The position numbers and the translations under genes were made by a program. From positions 1-6,186 of the forward strand of contig DASWIV010000283.1 of assembly GCA_036397475.1 (NCBI GenBank): a stretch of DNA of 6,186 nt. The letters are read 5' to 3'. Source of the stretch: DASWIV01 sp036397475. GTDB lineage: Bacteria > JAJVIF01 > JAPKYR01. Below the pieces are notes generated by a model. That model ran no database searches, had not been told where the DNA came from, and was given only the letters and a program-made list of their open reading frames with translations. This document shows, in pieces, positions 1-5,472 of the stretch (its first letter is position 1; each line of letters starts with the position of its first letter).

Positions 1-1
1 G

Positions 2-1261
2 GATGAAGGCCAGTCAACTGAGCCTTCGACCATTGAATTCGCGGGGGATGAAGATTCCAGCCTGTTCATCGAGCATTACCGGCTTAACGCGGGAGACTCG
101 GTCCTGATAGAGCTTATTTCGGATTCGACCAATTCCTACCGTCCAATGCTGGATAACGACGGATTCATAACCCTGCCAATTATGGGACCCATCCAGTTAT
201 CCGGACTCACTCTCGGTGAAGCACGGACAGTGGTCCAGGAACAGGTCGACCTTTATTACACGCGCACATGGGTTAATGTCCAGATCTCCCGAATCGGACG
301 GGTAAAATTCTATCTTTATGGGGATGCAGGTTCCCCCGGATTTTACAACGCCAGTAACTCAACGACATTTTTCGATTTCCTCCAGAATTTCGGATTGTCT
401 GTAAATCCGGCGCATCGCAGGATTGTCCACGTAAGCGCCGCGGAGGATATTGATCCGGCAGATGGCGACAATCTTCTGACTGAAGCCACTACCAGCGAAC
501 TTATCAATGAATCCCTCACGCTATTCGACAGAAATGAGTATGAGAAGATCGATCCGAGAGTCAAGATCATCGATCCGCTGATTTACACGCTTGAAGGCAG
601 GATCGAGGAAGAAAATTTTTACCTTAAATATGGTGATGTAATTTATATCCCGCAGGCTGAAACATCTGTCACCTTATCCGGATTCCGACGCTCCGGCACT
701 ATCGAGGTTCTCCCCGGCGAATCGTGGGTTGATGTTCTTAATATTGGCGGAAAACCGAATTTAACATCGAATGAAGCCAATATGGTCATCGAGCGCCGCG
801 ATTCGGATGGACAGATTATAGAGATGTTCTACAATCTGAATTACCTGTCAGAAACTGAATTAAATGAGCTTGAAATTCGAGATCGCGACCGCCTGAAGTT
901 GATGCCGTACGATAACGACATTTTCGTACTAGGTGAGGTCAACTCCCCGGGATCGTTTGGGTACTCTCCCACATCCACCGTGATCGATTATCTGGCCATG
1001 GCTGGAGGAACGACATCCGATGCTCACCTGAGATTCGTGGCACTTTTAAGGCCTCCACGCGATCCGAAAGCCCCGCTTGAGGACGCGGAACTTATACAGG
1101 TTGATGTAACGGAGGCATTGATCTCGGGGACAATTGAAGAAGGATTCACTCTCCAGCCCGGCGATATCCTGTATGTGCCTAATAAGGGCCAGGAGATCAC
1201 ACTAGGCACAGTACTGTCCGGAATGAGCGTTCTTGTCAACGCAATTCGCCTGTTTGAATAA
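2..1261 (+). CDS. Polysaccharide export protein (Wza/KpsD-like, Poly_export + SLBB domains), 5' partial
   Basis: Outer-membrane polysaccharide export protein, expected to form the periplasmic/outer-membrane channel through which capsule or exopolysaccharide leaves the cell. The frame is open from base 2 with no stop, and the Poly_export motif YRLNAGD is encoded before the first in-frame ATG (146), so the gene begins upstream of the window and 146 is not the true start; signal peptide and lipobox cannot be seen. Of 419 visible residues, about 26-98 form the Poly_export domain (GFITLPIMGPIQLSGLT is typical). Three SLBB-like modules follow: about 101-219 (YLYGDAGSPGFY, ending YGDVIYIP), 222-301 (LSGFRRSGTIEVLPGESW) and 306-395 (VLGEVNSPGSFGYSP, ending LQPGDILYVP). 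The first has a long acidic insertion. The last ~20 residues are hydrophobic and may correspond to the C-terminal membrane helix of Wza. It is followed by an 81-nt gap and a sugar dehydrogenase gene. Family call is firm; the exact polymer is unknown. Confidence 0.93.
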   Translation, partial: DEGQSTEPSTIEFAGDEDSSLFIEHYRLNAGDSVLIELISDSTNSYRPMLDNDGFITLPIMGPIQLSGLTLGEARTVVQEQVDLYYTRTWVNVQISRIGRVKFYLYGDAGSPGFYNASNSTTFFDFLQNFGLSVNPAHRRIVHVSAAEDIDPADGDNLLTEATTSELINESLTLFDRNEYEKIDPRVKIIDPLIYTLEGRIEEENFYLKYGDVIYIPQAETSVTLSGFRRSGTIEVLPGESWVDVLNIGGKPNLTSNEANMVIERRDSDGQIIEMFYNLNYLSETELNELEIRDRDRLKLMPYDNDIFVLGEVNSPGSFGYSPTSTVIDYLAMAGGTTSDAHLRFVALLRPPRDPKAPLEDAELIQVDVTEALISGTIEEGFTLQPGDILYVPNKGQEITLGTVLSGMSVLVNAIRLFE

Positions 1262-1300
1262 ATTTATCCCTATGAATTACACTGAAGGCGGGAAAAATTA

Positions 1301-1337
1301 CCCGGATTTGCATATAATGCGATTTTCACCATCCGGG
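1301..1337 (+). promoter_or_regulatory. Inverted repeat over the wecC leader and Shine-Dalgarno region
   Basis: CCCGGAT (1301-1307) and ATCCGGG (1331-1337) are perfect 7-bp inverted copies separated by 23 nt. The right arm covers most of the GGGG (1335-1338) that is the best ribosome-binding candidate for the gene starting at 1343. Inside the loop, GCAT (1310-1313) and ATGC (1317-1320) can form a second small stem. If the RNA includes both arms, the fold would hide the ribosome-binding site. Pairing is seen directly; function is inference. Confidence 0.4.
1313..1318 (+). promoter_or_regulatory. Possible -10 box upstream of the sugar dehydrogenase gene
   Basis: A perfect TATAAT lies 24 nt upstream of the ATG at 1343. 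No convincing -35 hexamer sits 16-18 nt upstream (the bases there read GGGAAA). The box may act with an activator, or may be chance in a short A/T-rich gap. If used, transcription would start near 1325, inside the inverted repeat, and the left arm of that repeat would be missing from the RNA. Confidence 0.3.
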
Positions 1338-1342
1338 GTGTT

Positions 1343-2632
1343 ATGCGCATGAAATCATTATGTGTAATGGGACTTGGATATATCGGCCTGCCAACCGCGA
1401 GCCTGTTCGCCGCTAACGGCCATAAGGTTCTCGGAGTCGACGTATCCGACAAGGTTGTCGAGACCATAAATTCAGGCGAGATTCATATCGAGGAGCCCGG
1501 GCTTTTCACACTCGTGAGTGCCGCGGTGGGTTCCGGAAATCTACGGGCCGCAAAATCTCCCGAACCGTCCGACGTCTTTATCATATGCGTGCCAACTCCC
1601 CTGACAGATACAAAATCTCCCGAAATGCGATACGTGGTCGAAGCTACCAGGGCGATCATTCCTGTCCTGAAAAATGGCGACCTGGTAATTCTTGAATCGA
1701 CATCTCCTCCTGGTACAACCCGCGACCTGATCGCTCCAATGATACTCGACGCCGGTTTCGAACCCGGCACTGACATCTTTCTCGCGCATTGTCCCGAGCG
1801 TGTCCTCCCTGGGAAAATTCTCAAGGAACTGATCGATAATCCACGGATAATCGGCGGCTACACCGAAGAATCAGCCGGAATAACAAAAGAACTATATTCA
1901 GGCATTGTCGAAGGTCCGATTTATCTGACCGACTGCACAACAGCCGAACTCGCCAAGGTAATGGAGAACACCTACCGCGACGTCAACATCGCGCTCGCAA
2001 ATGAACTTGGACATATCTGCGAGGAATTGGGTATTTCAGCGTGGGACGTAATCGAACTTGCGAATAAGCACCCACGGGTCAATATTCATCTGCCCGGACC
2101 GGGTGTCGGAGGCCATTGCATTTCGGTCGATCCGTGGTTCATTGTCGATAAATTCAGGGACAAGGCTCACCTCATAAACCTTGCCCGCGAAACAAACGAT
2201 CATCAGCCGGAAATTGTTGTTGAAAAAATACTTGAGATTATAGGTCAGATCGAAAATCCACATGTGGCAATTTTCGGAGTGAGTTACAAGGGTAATGTCG
2301 ACGATACTCGCGAATCCCCTGCGCTTGAAATTATCAATGGTTTGAAGAATAAGGTCGATCTGAGAGTTTATGATCCCCATGTCCACGGCGGTGTCGGGCA
2401 TGAAATGAGTTCGCTCAGTGAATCAGTAAATGGCGCTGACCTGATTGTCGTCCTGGCAGACCACATGGATTTCCGGTTTCTGATGCCTGAGGAACTTGGA
2501 AAAAATATGCGCAACCGTATTCTCTTAGACACTCGCAATTTCCTGGACCGGAAAAGATACGAAACGGCGGGATTCGAAGTATGGACCCTCGGCTCGGGCA
2601 AAAAACCTCCTGTAAAAGGAGCGGTGGATTAG
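1343..2632 (+). CDS. wecC: UDP-N-acetyl-D-mannosamine dehydrogenase (nucleotide-sugar dehydrogenase)
   Basis: Cytoplasmic NAD-dependent enzyme that oxidises C6 of UDP-ManNAc in two steps to UDP-ManNAc-uronate, a precursor of capsules, O-antigens and enterobacterial common antigen. The 429 residues match the usual family length. Seen in order: Rossmann motif GLGYIGLPTA (10-19), CVPTPL (82-87), ESTSPPGTT (118-126), HCPERVLPG (149-157), the central helix AKVMENTYRDVNIA with Lys205 and Asn209, then HPRVNIHLPGPGVGGHC with catalytic Cys259, and the C-terminal FGVSYKGNVDDTRESPA (311-327) with Lys316 and Arg323. The pattern fits WecC better than UDP-glucose dehydrogenase, because HPRVNI before the Cys loop and the ESTSP motif are WecC-like; UDP-GlcNAc or UDP-Gal-type substrates are not excluded. 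ATG 1343 has GGGG 4 nt upstream; ATG 1349 (two codons later, 10-nt spacing) is also possible. No WecB-type epimerase is in the window. Confidence 0.92.
   Translation: MRMKSLCVMGLGYIGLPTASLFAANGHKVLGVDVSDKVVETINSGEIHIEEPGLFTLVSAAVGSGNLRAAKSPEPSDVFIICVPTPLTDTKSPEMRYVVEATRAIIPVLKNGDLVILESTSPPGTTRDLIAPMILDAGFEPGTDIFLAHCPERVLPGKILKELIDNPRIIGGYTEESAGITKELYSGIVEGPIYLTDCTTAELAKVMENTYRDVNIALANELGHICEELGISAWDVIELANKHPRVNIHLPGPGVGGHCISVDPWFIVDKFRDKAHLINLARETNDHQPEIVVEKILEIIGQIENPHVAIFGVSYKGNVDDTRESPALEIINGLKNKVDLRVYDPHVHGGVGHEMSSLSESVNGADLIVVLADHMDFRFLMPEELGKNMRNRILLDTRNFLDRKRYETAGFEVWTLGSGKKPPVKGAVD
1551..1624 (+). repeat. Pair of 14-bp direct repeats inside the sugar dehydrogenase gene
   Basis: CAAAATCTCCCGAA occurs at 1551-1564 and again at 1611-1624, exactly 60 bp apart and in the same reading frame, so both encode K-S-P-E. 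The Pro-Glu (or Pro-Asp) positions are usual in WecC proteins at both sites, so the similarity may be a coincidence of local codon choice. Confidence 0.6.
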
Positions 2633-2657
2633 AAAAACTATTTTTGCTTTGCCACCG
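2622..2657 (+). other. Stem-loop spanning the end of wecC and the following gap
   Basis: CGGTGG (2622-2627, in the last codons of the dehydrogenase gene) pairs with CCACCG (2652-2657). Between them AAAAA (2633-2637) faces TTTTT (2641-2645), with the flanking AG and CT also able to pair around a one-base bulge. The whole could form one long imperfect hairpin over the stop codon. There is no T tract after the outer stem, so it is not a canonical intrinsic terminator; it may limit 3' decay or partly uncouple the two genes. Confidence 0.35.
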
Positions 2658-2663
2658 ATGTTA

Positions 2664-2690
2664 TGTAACTCACAGCTCATGTGTGAGACA
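2664..2690 (+). other. Second stem-loop just before the ribosome-binding site of the fused oxidoreductase
   Basis: CTCACA (2669-2674) and TGTGAG (2682-2687) form a 6-bp stem with a 7-nt loop; TGT (2664-2666) and ACA (2688-2690) extend it by three pairs past a two-base AA bulge. The 3' arm abuts the AGGA (2690-2693) upstream of the ATG at 2697. The order TCACA...TGTGA is the reverse of a CRP site, so a CRP operator is not indicated. Pairing is seen; a role in translation control is inference. Confidence 0.35.
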
Positions 2691-2696
2691 GGATAA

Positions 2697-4835
2697 ATGA
2701 AACAGCTTCTTATAAGAAAAGGACAGGTTGAAATTCAGGATGTCGCCGCGCCGGTGGTCCAGCCCGGCTATATTCTGATCCGCACACTCGCAAGCTGCAT
2801 CTCCGCCGGCACCGAAATGGCGACAGTGGCATCGTCAGGCGAATCGGTCCTCGACAAGGCGCGACGTAAGCCTGAGCTAATTAAAAAAGGCATGGACATG
2901 CTCCTGACGCAGGGAGTGGGACGTACGCTCGACACAATCCGTGGAAAACTCGACGCCGGCTCACCATCGGGTTATTCGCTCTGTGGAAGAGTAATCGATA
3001 CGGGAGCGGGAGTGGATGACCTCCAGCCCGGAATGCGAGTCGCGGCTGCCGGTGCCGCATACGCCAACCACGCTGAAGTTGTTTCAGTCCCTCGAAATCT
3101 TGTTGTCCGCGTGCCCGAAAACATTTCTGATGATGAAGCCGCAAGTGTGACCCTTGGCGCGATAGCCATGCAGGGAATTCGAAGGGCGAGTCCCACACTT
3201 GGAGAATCCGCCGCGGTAATTGGACTGGGATTGCTCGGACAGATAACTTTTCAATTATTAAAAGCGTCGGGAATTCGTGTGATCGGTTTCGACCTCGATG
3301 TCGGGCGCGTTGAAAAAGCGCGTGAACTTGGAATTGACCTAGCGTTCCCCTCGAACATTGTCGAACCGGTCGAGGAAGCTATAAAATTTTCCGAGGGCTA
3401 TGGCGTCGATTTCGCCGTTATAACCGCCGCGACGCGTCAGTCCACTCCACTCGAACAGGCTCTCGACATGTGCCGTAAAAAGGGACGTGTGGTGATCGTC
3501 GGCGATGTTGGCCTGTCGATGTCTCGAAACAAGCTGTATCCGAAAGAGCTGGATGTTTTTATTTCGACATCGTATGGTCCAGGCCGCTACGATTCACTCT
3601 ACGAAGAAGGTGGACAGGATTATCCTATCGGTTATGTCCGCTGGACTGAAAATCGCAATATGCAGGAATATCTCCGATTGATCTCAACCGGGGGTATGAA
3701 AATATCGCCATTGATCGACGCGACATTCGAGTTTGAGAAAGCGTCGGAGGCATATGAAGCGTTGAATTCCGAAGAGAAACCGCTTCTTGTTGTTTTGAAT
3801 TATCCCGACACTCCAACTGAGGATGTCCTTGGGCGAACAATCGGGATAATAAAATCACCTGCTCCCAAAAAAGAAGGCGTGTTGAATGTCGGGATTATCG
3901 GCGCCGGGAATTTCGCGACAGCAATCCATCTTCCAAACCTGGCATCGATGCCGGACCGCTACGCCATTCACTCTATCTGCGACATCAATCCACCAGCCGC
4001 GCTTCAGGCAGCGACACGATTCAACGCATCGAACCACGGAACCAGCGCTGAAGAGGTCTGTGCTAATCCTGATATCGATATTGTCCTGATAACCACACGA
4101 CACGATCAGCATGCACCTTTATCATCGATCGCCGCGGAAAATGGCAAAACCGTTTTCTGTGAGAAACCGATGGGTGTAAACCGGGACGAAACTCTAGCGC
4201 TCGCCAGGCTTTTAAAGGACAAAGATACGCCATACCTGGTAGGTTTTAATCGACGGTTCTCACCCGCTGTGCAGAAAATCATCGAATCGATAAAGCACCG
4301 CAGTAATCCGGTAGCTGTAATTTACACTGTAAATGCCGGTTATCTCGATTCTGACCACTGGACACATGGCGTCGCCGGCGGCGGACGAATTGTCGGCGAA
4401 GCGTGCCATATGATCGATGTATGCTCGGCGATAACCGGGTCGACCTTGAAGGATCTTAACGCATATTCGATCACGCCGGGAGACCACAAATATTTTTCGC
4501 ACGACAATGTCCAGATCGGTTTGAAATACGAGGACGGCTCAATCGCGCAGATCACGTACACGGCACTGGGTGGAAAAGATTATCCGAAGGAGAGAGTTGA
4601 GGTCCATGCTGGTGGGACAACCTTTGTGATCGACGATTACAAGTCGCTGACGATATCGGGAGGATCGTCGGGGCACTTCGAGTGGAAAGGCGGCGACAAG
4701 GGCCACAAGGAAGAATTGTTCAGGTTTTCAAATTACCTCCGTGGCGACTCCCCTGCACCGATAGAGCTCTCCTCCATGATCGAGACCACTCTCGCCACAT
4801 TCGCCGTGTATGACCAGATAGGCATAAAGCCCTGA
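2697..4835 (+). CDS. Bi-domain oxidoreductase: zinc-less MDR dehydrogenase fused to Gfo/Idh/MocA oxidoreductase
   Basis: A 712-residue cytoplasmic protein with two NAD(P)-binding enzymes in one chain. Residues about 1-370 are a medium-chain dehydrogenase: SAGTE (36-40), a helical insertion (about 48-88), GYSLCGRV (92-99), and a Rossmann motif GLGLLGQ (176-182) followed by acidic residues in GFDLD (197-201), suggesting NAD(H). The zinc-ligand GHE motif and the four-Cys structural zinc loop are absent. After a linker (about 370-395), residues 396-712 are Gfo/Idh/MocA: GIIGAGNFA (399-407), CEKPMGVN (488-495) with the typical catalytic Lys490, GFNRRF (516-521), and GEACHMID (567-574) with His571. 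Proteins of this architecture are annotated as bi-domain-containing oxidoreductases and, from general knowledge, tend to lie in exopolysaccharide clusters; their substrate is not established to my knowledge. The start is supported by AGGA (2690-2693) with a short 3-nt spacer. No frameshift is seen between the domains, so the fusion is genuine. Confidence 0.9.
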   Translation: MKQLLIRKGQVEIQDVAAPVVQPGYILIRTLASCISAGTEMATVASSGESVLDKARRKPELIKKGMDMLLTQGVGRTLDTIRGKLDAGSPSGYSLCGRVIDTGAGVDDLQPGMRVAAAGAAYANHAEVVSVPRNLVVRVPENISDDEAASVTLGAIAMQGIRRASPTLGESAAVIGLGLLGQITFQLLKASGIRVIGFDLDVGRVEKARELGIDLAFPSNIVEPVEEAIKFSEGYGVDFAVITAATRQSTPLEQALDMCRKKGRVVIVGDVGLSMSRNKLYPKELDVFISTSYGPGRYDSLYEEGGQDYPIGYVRWTENRNMQEYLRLISTGGMKISPLIDATFEFEKASEAYEALNSEEKPLLVVLNYPDTPTEDVLGRTIGIIKSPAPKKEGVLNVGIIGAGNFATAIHLPNLASMPDRYAIHSICDINPPAALQAATRFNASNHGTSAEEVCANPDIDIVLITTRHDQHAPLSSIAAENGKTVFCEKPMGVNRDETLALARLLKDKDTPYLVGFNRRFSPAVQKIIESIKHRSNPVAVIYTVNAGYLDSDHWTHGVAGGGRIVGEACHMIDVCSAITGSTLKDLNAYSITPGDHKYFSHDNVQIGLKYEDGSIAQITYTALGGKDYPKERVEVHAGGTTFVIDDYKSLTISGGSSGHFEWKGGDKGHKEELFRFSNYLRGDSPAPIELSSMIETTLATFAVYDQIGIKP

Positions 4836-4856
4836 ATTCACTTTCCATTCCTAGGT

Positions 4857-4872
4857 TAATCCGTCAGGATTA
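4857..4872 (+). terminator. Small hairpin after the fused oxidoreductase gene; weak terminator candidate
   Basis: TAATCC (4857-4862), loop GTCA, and GGATTA (4867-4872) form a perfect 6-bp stem with a 4-nt loop, 21 nt after the stop codon at 4835. The stem is A/T-rich and the following bases (TGCTTTAC) make only a poor U tract, so termination would be inefficient. It does sit where a transcript boundary would be expected, between the oxidoreductase and the separately promoted SRPBCC gene. Confidence 0.35.
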
Positions 4873-4875
4873 TGC

Positions 4876-4899
4876 TTTACTGGAATTTACCCCCTTTAC
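4876..4899 (+). repeat. Three phased TTTAC direct repeats
   Basis: TTTAC occurs at 4876-4880, 4886-4890 and 4895-4899, with start-to-start spacing of 10 and 9 bp, about one helical turn each. The last copy ends 12 nt before the -35-like hexamer at 4912. Such phasing places repeats on one DNA face and would suit an activator, but the repeat unit is only 5 bp and no regulator is encoded in the window. Confidence 0.3.
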
Positions 4900-4911
4900 G
4901 ACTTTGCTGAT

Positions 4912-4940
4912 TTGCTTGAGACATCTTATCAAGATAAAAT
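4912..4940 (+). promoter_or_regulatory. Promoter for the SRPBCC gene
   Basis: TTGCTT (4912-4917; three of six matches to the sigma-70 -35 box) is followed after 17 nt by TAAAAT (4935-4940; five of six matches to the -10 box). Transcription would start near 4947, giving a 5' leader of about 20 nt that contains the strong AGGAG at 4955-4959. Spacing and -10 quality are good, while the -35 is weak, which would fit an activated promoter. Confidence 0.45.
4923..4940 (+). promoter_or_regulatory. Dyad overlapping the -10 box of the SRPBCC promoter (possible operator)
   Basis: TTATC (4926-4930) and GATAA (4933-4937) are perfect inverted half-sites around AA; after one mismatch on each side, AT (4923-4924) and AT (4939-4940) continue the symmetry. 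The 2-nt centre is too short for an RNA hairpin, so a protein-binding dyad is the more natural reading. It covers the -10 box, where a bound dimeric repressor would block RNA polymerase. No cognate regulator gene is visible. Confidence 0.35.
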
Positions 4941-4966
4941 ATTCCCTCGTTAACAGGAGCGATAAA

Positions 4967-5419
4967 ATGAATCTCCCCGCAATCAAACACTCGGTATACA
5001 TCAAAGCCTCCCCCGAGACTGTCTACCGCACTATCACCACATCCGAAGGCTGGAATGCATGGTTCACCGATGAAGCCAGGATCGATCCGAAACCAGGTGG
5101 CGAGATCTACTTCAAATGGGAGAATGTCGGTTGTGATAATCTAACTTTTGAGGACCATGGCCCGGTTCTGGAGGCGATCCCCAATGAAAAATTCGTCTTC
5201 AAGTGGAATCCGGGTGTCACCCAGACCACCTGCACATTCATCCTGAATCCGCAGGATGATGGGACACTCATTTCCTTTACGGAGGAAGGATATACAGAAG
5301 ATCCAAAGGATTTGCAGATGCTTGTCGAGTGCGCGACGGGATGGGGCGAAGCGTTAACTTTGCTGAAGATTTACCTGGAGCACGGGATAGCGTATAAGTA
5401 CAGCGATGTCGGCGGATAA
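4967..5419 (+). CDS. SRPBCC-superfamily protein, AHSA1-like (START/Bet v1-like fold)
   Basis: A small cytoplasmic protein of 150 residues with the helix-grip fold of the AHSA1/SRPBCC group, which forms a hydrophobic pocket for a ligand; individual members differ in role and no function can be assigned here. Recognisable features are the opening strand and helix (HSVYIKASPETVYRTIT, 8-24), the tryptophan turn EGWNAWFTDEARIDPKPGGEIYF (27-49 region), the central strands (about 66-110), and the long C-terminal helix starting TGWGEALTLLKIYLEHG (124-140), a hallmark of this family. ATG 4967 is chosen over the in-frame ATG 4904 because AGGAG (4955-4959) lies 7 nt upstream of it, homology begins just after it, and the extra 21 residues would overlap the promoter. 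There is no signal peptide or membrane segment. It interrupts an otherwise polysaccharide-related gene set and has its own promoter-like region. Confidence 0.87.
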   Translation: MNLPAIKHSVYIKASPETVYRTITTSEGWNAWFTDEARIDPKPGGEIYFKWENVGCDNLTFEDHGPVLEAIPNEKFVFKWNPGVTQTTCTFILNPQDDGTLISFTEEGYTEDPKDLQMLVECATGWGEALTLLKIYLEHGIAYKYSDVGG

Positions 5420-5432
5420 TTCCCCCCCTCCC

Positions 5433-5461
5433 TTGCTACTTCACCGTCCCACACTTATCAT
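5433..5461 (+). promoter_or_regulatory. Promoter for the asnB-like gene, very close to the start codon
   Basis: TTGCTA (5433-5438; four of six matches to the -35 box) is followed after 17 nt by TATCAT (5456-5461; five of six matches to the -10 box). Transcription would start around 5467-5469, only a few bases before the ATG at 5473, so the message would have almost no leader. The -35 resembles that of the SRPBCC promoter (TTGCTT). Confidence 0.45.
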
Positions 5462-5472
5462 ACCTCAGTTAA

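Noticed and set aside
1483..1824. 113-codon reverse-strand ORF and the shorter one overlapping it
   Set aside because: Both are antisense to the conserved N-terminal half of the dehydrogenase gene; the products are Arg/Ser-rich shadow sequence.
2036..2401. 121-codon reverse-strand ORF
   Set aside because: It is antisense to the catalytic and C-terminal parts of the dehydrogenase gene and has no recognisable motif.
2607..2621. CTCC/GGAG hairpin near the end of the dehydrogenase gene
   Set aside because: The stem is only 4 bp with a 7-nt loop, lies inside coding sequence and has no T tract.
2644..2672. Promoter upstream of the fused oxidoreductase (TTGCTT at 2644 or TTGCCA at 2649)
   Set aside because: No -10-like hexamer is found 16-18 nt downstream of either candidate.
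2669..2687. CRP-like operator
   Set aside because: The half-sites are in the order TCACA then TGTGA, opposite to the CRP consensus TGTGA-N6-TCACA.
2881..3198. 105-codon reverse-strand ORF
   Set aside because: It is antisense to the MDR domain and has low-complexity, Arg/Leu/Pro-rich composition typical of shadow frames.
4904..4966. In-frame ATG at 4904 as the start of the SRPBCC gene
   Set aside because: The extra 21 residues show no family similarity, no SD precedes 4904, and the segment holds the promoter and dyad. AGGAG is correctly spaced for 4967.
5421..5434. Pyrimidine-only tract after the SRPBCC stop codon as a terminator
   Set aside because: No stem precedes it and the run is mostly C, so it does not fit an intrinsic terminator. 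It may be chance.
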